From: Sphingobium sp. JS3065
GTDB taxonomy: Bacteria; Pseudomonadota; Alphaproteobacteria; Sphingomonadales; Sphingomonadaceae
Direction of reading: 5' to 3'
Length of the DNA stretch: 64,000 nt
NCBI RefSeq assembly: GCF_026427355.1
Contig: NZ_CP102664.1
Span: 2,979,501 to 3,043,500 of the forward strand
Shown here piece by piece: positions 38,284 to 45,510 of the stretch. A program made the position numbers and the translations under genes. Each line of letters opens with the position of its first letter. Position 1 is the stretch's first letter. The notes under the pieces were generated by a model. It was not told the DNA's origin and searched no databases. It saw only the letters and a list, made by a program, of their open reading frames with translations.

Positions 38284-39273
38284 ATGGCCGAATGGCTCTA
38301 TGAAGAAGGCATTGGCGAGGCCCGCGCCGCGCTGATCGAAAAGGGCCGCCTGGTCGAAGCGCAGGTCGAACGGGAAAGCGACGCCGCCCGCGCAGGCGCG
38401 GTCGTGCAGGGCAAGCTGATCCGCACCGTCATCCCGAAAAAGCGCGGCATCGCCCGCCTGACTTCCGGCGAGGAAGCGCTGGTCGAACCGATCCCGCCGA
38501 AAATCGCGGAGGGCGCCACCGTCCTCCTCGAAATCCTGCGCGAAGCCATAGCGGAGGAAGGCCGCGCCAAGCTCGCCAAGGCGCGCATCGCCCAGCCCGG
38601 CTCGAAAGCGCATCCCGCCCCCAGCCTGCTTCAGCGCATCCGCGCCACCGGCATCCCCGTCGTGCCTTGCCCCGCGCATGAGGAAGACCGCTTCGAGGCC
38701 CATGGCTGGAGCGAATTGATGGAAGAGGCGATCTCCGGCGAGATCGGCACCGAGGAAGCGGCGCTACGCATCTTCCCGACGCCCGCGATGATCCTGATCG
38801 ATGTCGACGGCTCGCTCCCGCCCGCCAAGCTTGGCCCCAAGGGCGCGAAACTGGCGGCGCAGGCGATCCGCCGCATGAGCCTGACCGGATCGATCGGCAT
38901 CGACTTGCCGACGATGAACAACAAGGACGAGCGCGCCGTCGCTTCGGCCCAGATCGACAAATATCTGCCTCTCCCGTTCGAGCGCACGGCGGTCAACGGC
39001 TTCGGCTTCGTCCAGGTCATCCGCCGCCGGGAACGGATGAACCTTATGGAACTGCTCCGCGCCGATCCGGTCGAGACGGCTGCCCTGGCCCTCCTCCGCC
39101 GTGCCGAACGCCACGGCAATGGCGGTCCCGCGACGATCACCGCAGCCCCTGCGATCATCGACCGCCTGCACAAGGCGACGGACTGGATCGAACAACTCGC
39201 CCGCCGCCGCGGCGGCGCGATCAGCTTGAAGGCGGACGCGGCATTGACCATATCGGCGGGCCATGTCGCCTAA
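38284..39273 (+). CDS. Compact ribonuclease E/G family protein
   Basis: This 329-aa protein resembles the catalytic core of RNase G. An S1-like N-terminal segment (LIRTVIPKKRGIARL) precedes the catalytic part, in which the aspartates of MILIDVDGS and GSIGIDLPTM correspond to the two Mg-binding aspartates of RNase E/G. It is much shorter than E. coli RNase G (489 aa), and the zinc-link CPxC motif that joins dimers is missing. It overlaps yacG by 11 bp. A role in rRNA or mRNA processing is inferred. Confidence 0.85.
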   Translation: MAEWLYEEGIGEARAALIEKGRLVEAQVERESDAARAGAVVQGKLIRTVIPKKRGIARLTSGEEALVEPIPPKIAEGATVLLEILREAIAEEGRAKLAKARIAQPGSKAHPAPSLLQRIRATGIPVVPCPAHEEDRFEAHGWSELMEEAISGEIGTEEAALRIFPTPAMILIDVDGSLPPAKLGPKGAKLAAQAIRRMSLTGSIGIDLPTMNNKDERAVASAQIDKYLPLPFERTAVNGFGFVQVIRRRERMNLMELLRADPVETAALALLRRAERHGNGGPATITAAPAIIDRLHKATDWIEQLARRRGGAISLKADAALTISAGHVA

Positions 39274-39457
39274 AGCCTCCTCCTGCCCGGTCTGCGGCCA
39301 GCCGTCACACCCCGAAACCCGCCCTTTCTGCGGAAAGGCCTGCCGCGACCGCGACCTGCTGCAATGGCTGGGCGAGGGCTATCGCGTCCCTGGCGCACCC
39401 GCTTCGGACGAGATGAAAAAAAGTGACGATGATGGGGTAGACAGCACCCGGGACTGA
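39263..39457 (+). CDS. yacG: DNA gyrase inhibitor YacG
   Basis: This 64-aa zinc-finger protein has CPVCGQPSHPETRPFCGKAC with the four zinc-binding cysteines and RDRDLLQWLGEGYRVPG of the YacG family. YacG binds GyrB and inhibits supercoiling in E. coli. Its start lies inside the end of the RNase E/G-like gene, so it is translationally coupled. Confidence 0.92.
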   Translation: MSPKASSCPVCGQPSHPETRPFCGKACRDRDLLQWLGEGYRVPGAPASDEMKKSDDDGVDSTRD

Positions 39458-39508
39458 TGCCTATAGGCACGCCTCACCAAACGACAGGTGGTCCTCACCG
39501 TCGCCCGT

Positions 39509-39584
39509 GCCCGGGTAGCTCAGTTGGTAGAGCATGCGACTGAAAATCGCAGTGTCGGCGGTTCGACTCCGTCCCCGGGCACCA
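39509..39584 (+). tRNA. tRNA-Phe (GAA)
   Basis: The 76-base gene folds with acceptor GCCCGGG / CCCGGGC, D arm AGCTCAGTTGGTAGAGC, anticodon arm TGCGA-CTGAAAA-TCGCA (anticodon GAA) and T arm GGCGGTTCGACTCC, ending in an encoded ACCA. It is the probable insertion target for the element whose integrase remnant lies directly downstream on the opposite strand. Confidence 0.96.
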
Positions 39585-39589
39585 TTAAC

Positions 39590-39996
39590 ATACTGAAAAA
39601 TAACGATTTTATATTCGCCGAGTGAGTGGTGTTCATTCCCGTATGTAATTTTTTGCGCTGGGCGCGGTAAACAGCAAGGTCCGATGAAGTGATTTTGGAC
39701 AGGGGCTTGTTGCCGAGCGCGGGCGTAAGATAGAGTTCCAGCATTCGCTCTTTGCGGTCGATTGTTTTCCCGCCTTCTTCCTTGAGGCGCTTGATGTAGC
39801 CGTCCGCAGCTTCCTTGAACGCCATGGCTATCTTACGGCCTTTGGGCAGGTCCAGCCGTTCTTCCCTAGCCCTCGTCCTGAGGGTGGCAATCATGTCTTC
39901 TGCTTGCTGGCGGGTCACGCCGTCGCTTTCACGACCGACGACTCTGTGAATGCGGTTTTTTTTAGTCCCCTCGATGGAAGAGGTAGATTCCTCCAT
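39590..39996 (-). pseudogene. Truncated tyrosine integrase remnant next to tRNA-Phe
   Basis: The frame runs toward the tRNA and encodes about 135 residues of an integrase N-terminal part: AMAFKEAADGYIKRLKEEGG, then ERMLELYLTPALGNKPLSKI and TSSDLAVYRAQRKK are the SAM-like core-binding domain. After that the homology stops, and the open frame continues as antisense of tRNA-Phe to 39520. The catalytic domain with Arg, His and Tyr is gone. This is the scar of an older element at tRNA-Phe. Confidence 0.7.
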
Positions 39997-40201
39997 TCCG
40001 AAAAGACTTTGATTCTAGGATGTTATTTCCCTGACGACCTTTGCGACCAGTGTGATCGTTTGCGTCCGATGCAGAATCGTTAAGACCCGATTTTTCCAAA
40101 ATTCCGTCCCCAAATCCGGATATCCGTATGCGATCCGTATATCGGGATTTTTGGTATTCGGGAAAACCGAAGATTTGGAAAATCGCAGATTTCTGCGATT
40201 T

Positions 40202-40250
40202 TTGGAGCGGGCGAAGGGATTCGAACCCTCGACCCCAACCTTGGCAAGGT
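40202..40250 (-). repeat. attL: duplicated 3' part of tRNA-Gly
   Basis: This 49-bp stretch (from TTGGAGCGGGCG to GGCAAGGT) is identical to 53648-53696, where it is the 3' half of an intact tRNA-Gly gene, from the CCA end back into the anticodon arm. Here the rest of the tRNA is missing, so this is the displaced copy at the far end of the island. Confidence 0.9.
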
Positions 40251-40367
40251 AGGCAGCTGATGTTACCTACGATCATTGGCGTTATTGCTGTTACCGGAAA
40301 CGGGATGTTTATAAAACCACGTTGTTTCTGGTGTTATATGGCAACCTAGCTATTTAACAGCGTTCCG

Positions 40368-40440
40368 GGTGGGGATCGAGTGGGGTAACAAATCTCTCGA
40401 TCTGGCTAGCATTTTGCGATCACCCCACTAAATTCCCCAC
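40368..40440. promoter_or_regulatory. Cluster of GTGGGG motifs, candidate integrase arm sites (left)
   Basis: GTGGGGA at 40369-40375, CGAGTGGGG at 40377-40385, and two inverted copies (CCCCAC at 40423-40428 and 40435-40440) lie between attL and the integrase gene. The same motif recurs four times near the right end. The 40251-40475 gap has no gene that I can support. Confidence 0.45.
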
Positions 40441-40475
40441 TAGCTATCTTGCGCCAGCAGGGGAAGGGAATTGCA

Positions 40476-41765
40476 ATGACGAGAGATGTTAAGCGTCCTG
40501 TTGGCCGTCCCAGCCGGTTCGCCAAGTTTGAGCAGTTTGAGGCTGGGCTTCCTCCGAAAATGGCGAAACGCCCCAGCTACTGCGACGGTATCGGCATATT
40601 CAAGGGAGCCAATGGCGCTACCGTCTGGGTCAAAATCAGGATGCCGCGTGGGGGCTTCTATAACGGAAGAACAATCACGGCTCGCGGCGCTGTCGAGCAT
40701 AAGCTGGGCAAGCGGTCATCGTGGGACTGGCAGCAACTCGTGATTGAGCGTGATCGCCTGCAAGGCTTGGCTGACCGTGGCGAGCCATTGGAAGCGGTAG
40801 AGGTCGACACTTTTGCGAAATATGCCTCAGAATGGCTTGAGCGGAAGAAGCCAACCATGAAGGGCTATGGGGTCACGAACGGGCATATCAAATCGGCCCT
40901 CGGCCCAGCTTTTGGCAAAAAGGCATTGAACGCCATTACCGTATCGGACGTCAATCGTTGGATAGGGAAGCAGAGTGCAAACCTGAAACCGGCCACCGTC
41001 CAGCGGCAATTAGCAACATTCAACGCCATCATGAACGACGCGGTTCGTAGCGGGATCATTGAGAAGAACCCCACGGATCGGACCGACCGGATTAAGGGAA
41101 TCGAGCCAAGGCAGCGTTTCGTGACCGATGACGAATGGGAAGGAATATTGAAAGCTGCGGACAAGATTGAGGCGGAGCAGGAGGAAAAGAAGGAGCAGAC
41201 GCCCCAGCAAATCCGGGGTTGGCTACGGCACTATGTCGCATGGGCATACAACTCAGGAATGCGGCGGGCCGAAATTCTCTGTCTGACTTGGGATCAGGTG
41301 AGGAAGGTGGATGAGGAGATCATCGTTATCGAGGTCAAGAATACCAAGACGAACAAACCACGGTTTGTGACATGCACGCAGGAGATGTTGGAGATTCTTG
41401 CCGCTCTCGAGAAACTGGAGCGGGCTGAGGGTGATAAGCGGCTGTTTCCCATTTCGATGACGACCTTGAAGCGATCTCTCACGCGCCTATGGAAGGAATC
41501 TGGCTTGGAAGACGTGCGATTGCATGATTTGCGCCGGAGCCACGCAACTATCCTCATGAAAAGGAACATAGACGCGCGAACGATTGCGGGACGGCTCGGA
41601 CATTCAGGCACCGCGATGCTGGCGAGGCATTATGCCGTCAACCTGGGGGATATTGAGGCAGCCCGAATTTTCGGAACTCCTCGCAGTCAGAATGGGAACA
41701 AGTCAGCGGATTCAGATGACTTAGGAGTGGACGGCGGCGCTTCTGAAGTTGCTGGTTTTGACTAG
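40476..41765 (+). CDS. int: Tyrosine-type site-specific integrase
   Basis: This 429-aa protein starts at MTRDVKRPVGRPS, preceded by GGGAAGGGA. It has an arm-binding N-terminal part, a SAM-like core-binding domain (residues 105-200), and the catalytic domain with the Arg of SGMRRAEIL near residue 263, Lys in the NTKT beta-hairpin, LHDLRRSHAT (His-x-x-Arg, near 350), LGHSG and the nucleophile Tyr in ARHYAV near 386. All catalytic residues are present. It most likely integrated this island into tRNA-Gly. Its position next to attL, distal to the tRNA, is somewhat unusual. Confidence 0.95.
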   Translation: MTRDVKRPVGRPSRFAKFEQFEAGLPPKMAKRPSYCDGIGIFKGANGATVWVKIRMPRGGFYNGRTITARGAVEHKLGKRSSWDWQQLVIERDRLQGLADRGEPLEAVEVDTFAKYASEWLERKKPTMKGYGVTNGHIKSALGPAFGKKALNAITVSDVNRWIGKQSANLKPATVQRQLATFNAIMNDAVRSGIIEKNPTDRTDRIKGIEPRQRFVTDDEWEGILKAADKIEAEQEEKKEQTPQQIRGWLRHYVAWAYNSGMRRAEILCLTWDQVRKVDEEIIVIEVKNTKTNKPRFVTCTQEMLEILAALEKLERAEGDKRLFPISMTTLKRSLTRLWKESGLEDVRLHDLRRSHATILMKRNIDARTIAGRLGHSGTAMLARHYAVNLGDIEAARIFGTPRSQNGNKSADSDDLGVDGGASEVAGFD

Positions 41766-41824
41766 TCTGGCAGAGGGGCGAGCGGAGGTGAAAAAGAAGA
41801 TATTGCCACCTGTGCAGCCGCCTA

Positions 41825-41853
41825 TTGATTTTTTGCGATTTTCGATGTATAAT
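41825..41853 (+). promoter_or_regulatory. Sigma-70-type promoter for the excisionase/polymerase-like genes
   Basis: TTGATT at 41825-41830 and a perfect TATAAT at 41848-41853 are spaced by 17 bases. The start point would lie near 41860, about 110 bases before the excisionase-like ATG. The leader contains the small hairpin CGAGA-AATTAA-TCTCG at 41921-41936. Confidence 0.65.
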
Positions 41854-41971
41854 GTTGGCATAGGAAGACAATCCTCAACCGTCTTCTTTATCAAGGACGT
41901 CTGAATCCCAAGGCCCGATACGAGAAATTAATCTCGGTCGGTGTTTCCTTGCTTTCAGCGTGATCATATCG

Positions 41972-42166
41972 ATGAATCCTGCTTTCTACAGCGATAAAGA
42001 TGTCGCTCGTCGCCTAAACCTGTCGCCCTCTTGGGTCCGTGGCCAGCGCTACAAGCGCAAACACAATCTCCCCCATATTTTCGATTTGGAGCCTCGCTAC
42101 ATAGGGTCGTGTGCCCGCTATGTCGCAGACGAGGTGGAGACCTTTATTGCTGCTCTGGTCGCTTGA
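41972..42166 (+). CDS. Excisionase/AlpA-like helix-turn-helix protein
   Basis: This 64-aa protein starts at MNPAFYSDKDVARRLNLSPS (a GTG 12 bases upstream is the alternative). The SDKDVARRLNLSPSWVRGQR helix-turn-helix and the ARYVADEVETFIAAL end match the MerR-like winged-helix fold of excisionases and AlpA regulators. It may direct excision of the island with the integrase. It ends 8 bp before the polymerase-like gene, so both are probably in one transcript. Confidence 0.75.
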   Translation: MNPAFYSDKDVARRLNLSPSWVRGQRYKRKHNLPHIFDLEPRYIGSCARYVADEVETFIAALVA

Positions 42167-42174
42167 GGCCAGCC

Positions 42175-43662
42175 ATGAAATTTAACCACGAACTACCTCA
42201 ACCGGGGTCGGGTTCTCTTGCCCGGCCAACCCTTGGCGAAATCGCTCAGGAATATTCCGTCGATCGTGCAAGCCTAGTGGACCAAATGATGCCCATCGCT
42301 TCCGGCACGGGCACCTTCTTTGATGAAAACATAGACCTGCGCGATCCCGAAGGCTCCGCCTTAACGGCTCGCATTCTCGAAATTTACGACGCGGTACGGC
42401 CAAGGCGACGGAAACGGGGACGTAAGGCACTGGCGGTTCGTATCCGAAAGCTTGTGGCAAATGGATTACGGGGCCACTTCTTTCGCCTTCCCCCTGCGGT
42501 CCTCTATTTCACCAAGGCCGATGCTGAACAGTATAAAGACAAACCGACTTGGATGAAGCATGGAGCGCTTGGCGATGTCGTAAAGGCCCTGTCCGATGCG
42601 GGATTGGTTAGGGCTATCAAGGGCAAAAAGATGCCTTGGAATTCGGATAAGAAGTCGTGGGCATCATCCTATTGGATCACCGATGATTTCATCCATATGG
42701 CATTGGATTACGGCATATCAACTGATTCAATCGAACGACGAATGCCAGTTAATGGGCTCGTTCAGCTTTTTGCTCCAAAGCCAGGACCCGAATTCAAGTG
42801 GTACAAAGGTGGATTGGTCTATGTCCGCAAAGGCGAGCGGATCAATTTTTCTCCAACCGCGGAAACGCAGGAATGGACCGACACATTGGAGGCGATCAAC
42901 GCCTTCTATCGACAGCAGGAAATTGCGCTTGGTTTGTCTGCCGCCGAGTTGGAGTTGTGGCTAGCTGATCGCAATGCGGAATCTGGAATGAAAGGAGCAC
43001 CTTACCGCCTGCCGGAGTTGTTTTCGACGGACATCTACAGAGTTTTCAACAATGGCGATGCGGACCATCCTAAATTCGATGAAGGAGGAAGGCTATTTGG
43101 CGGCTGGTGGATGAACATTCCCGAAAGTTTGCGACAAGCGATCACGATAAATGGGGAGCCAACGGTCGAAGTAGACTACAAGAATTGTCACCCACGCATG
43201 TTGTACCATGAAAGGGGGCTAGACGGTGACGGCGAACTCTATTCGATTTCCGAAATCTCGACCTATGAAGCGGCGACAGGAGTAAGGGCCGCTACATACC
43301 GTCCTTGCATCAAATGGCTGATGCAAATCTTGATAAACGGTAGAGGTAGACCGGAAGCTGTTGAACGGCCTGCGGATATGGTCTTTCCCCCGGATATCTC
43401 GATTACTAAGCTTGTAGCCTTGATCGAGGCACGGCACGAGCCGATTGCCAGTTCTTTCAGGACGGGGGCGGGCCTTCGATTGATGCGGTTGGAATCCGAT
43501 ATTGCCTTGGAGATAATATCAAGCGCGATGCATGAAGGCTTTATGGTTCTTTCGGTCCATGATTCCTTCATCACAACAAACGACAAACGAGATCGATTAA
43601 AAACGATGATGATTGATGCCTATGTCCGGAGATTGGAGAAGGAGCCAGCATTGAAAGGTTAA
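42175..43662 (+). CDS. Protein with family-A/T7-like polymerase palm motifs
   Basis: This 495-aa protein starts at MKFNHELPQPGS. I recognise no named family, but the C-terminal half carries three motifs in the order seen in family-A DNA polymerases and single-subunit RNA polymerases: motif A VEVDYKNCHPRML with Asp334, motif B R376-x3-K380-x7-N388-G, and motif C SVHDSF with His462-Asp463. The N-terminal half (1-190) is basic and may bind DNA (RPRRRKRGRKALAVRIRKL). No 3'-5' exonuclease motif is evident. It may be a replication, repair or priming polymerase of the island; template and product are unknown. Confidence 0.6.
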   Translation: MKFNHELPQPGSGSLARPTLGEIAQEYSVDRASLVDQMMPIASGTGTFFDENIDLRDPEGSALTARILEIYDAVRPRRRKRGRKALAVRIRKLVANGLRGHFFRLPPAVLYFTKADAEQYKDKPTWMKHGALGDVVKALSDAGLVRAIKGKKMPWNSDKKSWASSYWITDDFIHMALDYGISTDSIERRMPVNGLVQLFAPKPGPEFKWYKGGLVYVRKGERINFSPTAETQEWTDTLEAINAFYRQQEIALGLSAAELELWLADRNAESGMKGAPYRLPELFSTDIYRVFNNGDADHPKFDEGGRLFGGWWMNIPESLRQAITINGEPTVEVDYKNCHPRMLYHERGLDGDGELYSISEISTYEAATGVRAATYRPCIKWLMQILINGRGRPEAVERPADMVFPPDISITKLVALIEARHEPIASSFRTGAGLRLMRLESDIALEIISSAMHEGFMVLSVHDSFITTNDKRDRLKTMMIDAYVRRLEKEPALKG

Positions 43663-43785
43663 TGAAGGGAGAAGAGTAAGGAATATTAAACAATAACGAA
43701 CCTCTCGGGGAGGCCCCTATTCCATTTATAGGAACTCATAAGAACCGGAAGATCGGCCTCCCTCTTAACCTGTCAGGGATGATGG

Positions 43786-43806
43786 GCAAAACCGATAGAA
43801 ATCGGT
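43786..43806 (-). terminator. Hairpin terminator of the small membrane protein gene
   Basis: On the minus strand ACCGAT-TTCT-ATCGGT is followed by TTTTG, six bases after the stop codon of the gene at 43812-44099. On the + strand it also lies downstream of the polymerase-like gene. Confidence 0.55.
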
Positions 43807-43811
43807 GAAAC

Positions 43812-44099
43812 TCATCTTCTTGGGTCATGATCTTCCGTACGCGCCTCGTCGCGCTTTTCCTCCTTCAACGCTGCGATCGTTTCCTTGACGCAATCCGTGA
43901 CGTTATCGAATTCCTCCGCTTTATACGAACTCTCACAATCGGCCGTTGTTCGGACAGTCCAGTTGAGGGCGGCTTGCTCTTTTCGATCCCCTTCGATCAA
44001 ACCGCCAATCAGGTAGCCTAACCCAAGGAAGAGAAGAGAAATCCACATTATCGATTTGGAATTGTTCGAGGAAGCCTCGTGGATATCGCCTTCGTCCAT
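43812..44099 (-). CDS. Small single-pass membrane protein
   Basis: This 95-aa protein has an acidic N-terminus, one membrane helix (IMWISLLFLGLGYLIGGLI, residues 17-36) and a charged C-terminal part with two cysteines (DCESSYKAEEFDNVTDCV) that could form a disulphide if exported. No family is recognised. It is island cargo on the strand opposite to the integrase. Confidence 0.65.
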   Translation of the reverse strand: MDEGDIHEASSNNSKSIMWISLLFLGLGYLIGGLIEGDRKEQAALNWTVRTTADCESSYKAEEFDNVTDCVKETIAALKEEKRDEARTEDHDPRR

Positions 44100-44291
44100 G
44101 CCGTAGGAGCCTTTTCAACCTCAATCCTCAGAACGTTGGCTCAATGTGGCGCAGAAGCGCCTCAGAAGGCCGCTCAGCGTTAGTTTTGACTGATCGGACG
44201 TTTCCCCCGCCTGCCAGCCGCACATTGCACCTCCTGCGCCTCTAAACGGGCAAAGGGCAGCCTTCTGAAATTTGATTTGTGCAGAAAAATT

Positions 44292-45074
44292 TCACCGGAT
44301 GGGAAAAATGCCGGCGGGGATTTTGTGTTCATCAGTTCCAACTTGGACGATGATGCTCACAGGCACTTCTGCCGGTTTTTTGATCGAAGCAGGAATCTCA
44401 TAAGCGACGGTGCCACCAAAGCCTTCACCGGGCCTAACTGTGCTCTTCCGTATGAGGCCAGCTAAAGCAGCGCCCCCGGAGGCATCACGAGCACGGATTG
44501 CGGCATCGGTGGAGTTCTGTTGGCGTTGTGCGGCTTGCCGCTGCTGTTGAGCGAGCGCCGGATCATAGCCGGAGTACATGCCAGTGCCGTTATACTGCGT
44601 CCCGGTGCTGGTCGTGCCGCTGTACCCGAATGTTCCTGATGTATATCCGTTAGCCCCGCCAGCCGACAAGGCGCCGCCCATCGCTGCAAGAAAGCTTCTG
44701 CGTTTAATGTCCCTTCTCAGCCGCCCCTCTAACTCTTCATAAGGTATCATCGAAATCTGACTTCCACCGGAAAATGAAATCTTGATATCGTCAGGACCAA
44801 AGATCACATTATCCGCGAAGGTATGTTTGATATAGACGCGGAATGTGGATTGCTTATCAGGAAGGGTGTCTCTGATACTGACTATTCTGACTATGGAATT
44901 GGGCATAACATCATCAACATATTGATTGCCGTTCAGCCATTTCTCAGAATCTTTTTGCGTCGGCTTAGCTTGTATTTGATAGAAGGTTTTGGCCTCGCCA
45001 TTCCCAATAGGAAACAGTGCAACAGCAAGCAGAGCAGCGCTGATTGCGCACTTCGAGCCCATTTGCAAAAGCAT
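44292..45074 (-). CDS. Exported protein of unknown function
   Basis: This 260-aa protein starts at the ATG at 45074, which has AGGAGG 7 bases upstream. A signal peptide (CAISAALLAVALFPIGNGEA) leads. The middle is rich in Gly, Ser, Thr and Tyr (residues 135-180), then Gln-rich (AQQQRQAAQRQQN). The C-terminal part (GGTVAYEIPASIKKPAEVPV, SIIVQVGTDEHKIPAGIF) looks like a beta-sandwich domain. Probably periplasmic or surface-attached. The 44100-44291 gap downstream holds no gene that I can support. Confidence 0.7.
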   Translation of the reverse strand: MLLQMGSKCAISAALLAVALFPIGNGEAKTFYQIQAKPTQKDSEKWLNGNQYVDDVMPNSIVRIVSIRDTLPDKQSTFRVYIKHTFADNVIFGPDDIKISFSGGSQISMIPYEELEGRLRRDIKRRSFLAAMGGALSAGGANGYTSGTFGYSGTTSTGTQYNGTGMYSGYDPALAQQQRQAAQRQQNSTDAAIRARDASGGAALAGLIRKSTVRPGEGFGGTVAYEIPASIKKPAEVPVSIIVQVGTDEHKIPAGIFPIR

Positions 45075-45188
45075 GCCATTTCCTCCTATGTTACGGCTCC
45101 GTAAGATTGCTTGGAAAGGCCAAAAGGTCAAGAATGATATACAATAGACCGTGGACCAATAGTCCCCATTTGTCGCCTATGCTGCCGG

Positions 45189-45419
45189 ATGAACGAGAAG
45201 GCGATCCTTCACGAACTGGGCAACAGGATCAGGGCGCAACGAAAGAGCATCGGCCTGACGCAGGAGGCTCTTGCATTGGTGGCGGACGTTGATCGTTCCT
45301 ATTACGGCGCGGTTGAACGTGGCGAACGCAACGTGACTTTCACCGTTCTTTGCCGTTTATGCACAGCGCTCCGATGCGATGTAGCCCTGCTAACCAAAGG
45401 GCTTCCGCCAAGCGAATAA
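45189..45419 (+). CDS. XRE family transcriptional regulator
   Basis: This 76-aa protein is a stand-alone Cro/CI-type helix-turn-helix: LGNRIRAQRKSIGLTQEALA, then ADVDRSYYGAVERGERNVTF and LCRLCTALRCDVALL. Such small regulators often control defence or restriction genes; here it lies 91 bp upstream of the large TPR/PIN-like gene on the same strand and divergent from the exported protein gene. Regulation of the operon is inferred from position. Confidence 0.85.
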   Translation: MNEKAILHELGNRIRAQRKSIGLTQEALALVADVDRSYYGAVERGERNVTFTVLCRLCTALRCDVALLTKGLPPSE

Positions 45420-45510
45420 TTGCTTGTTCAACAACATGTCAGTCGCTGCTAATCGCAAAGGCATCGGCAAAACTTGAGCCGACCTACTAGATTAGCTTGA
45501 GAGGTGCTGT

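Noticed and set aside
40052..40349. Small frames between the integrase remnant and the integrase gene
   Set aside because: They cover attL tRNA sequence and AT-rich palindromes, with no protein-like product.
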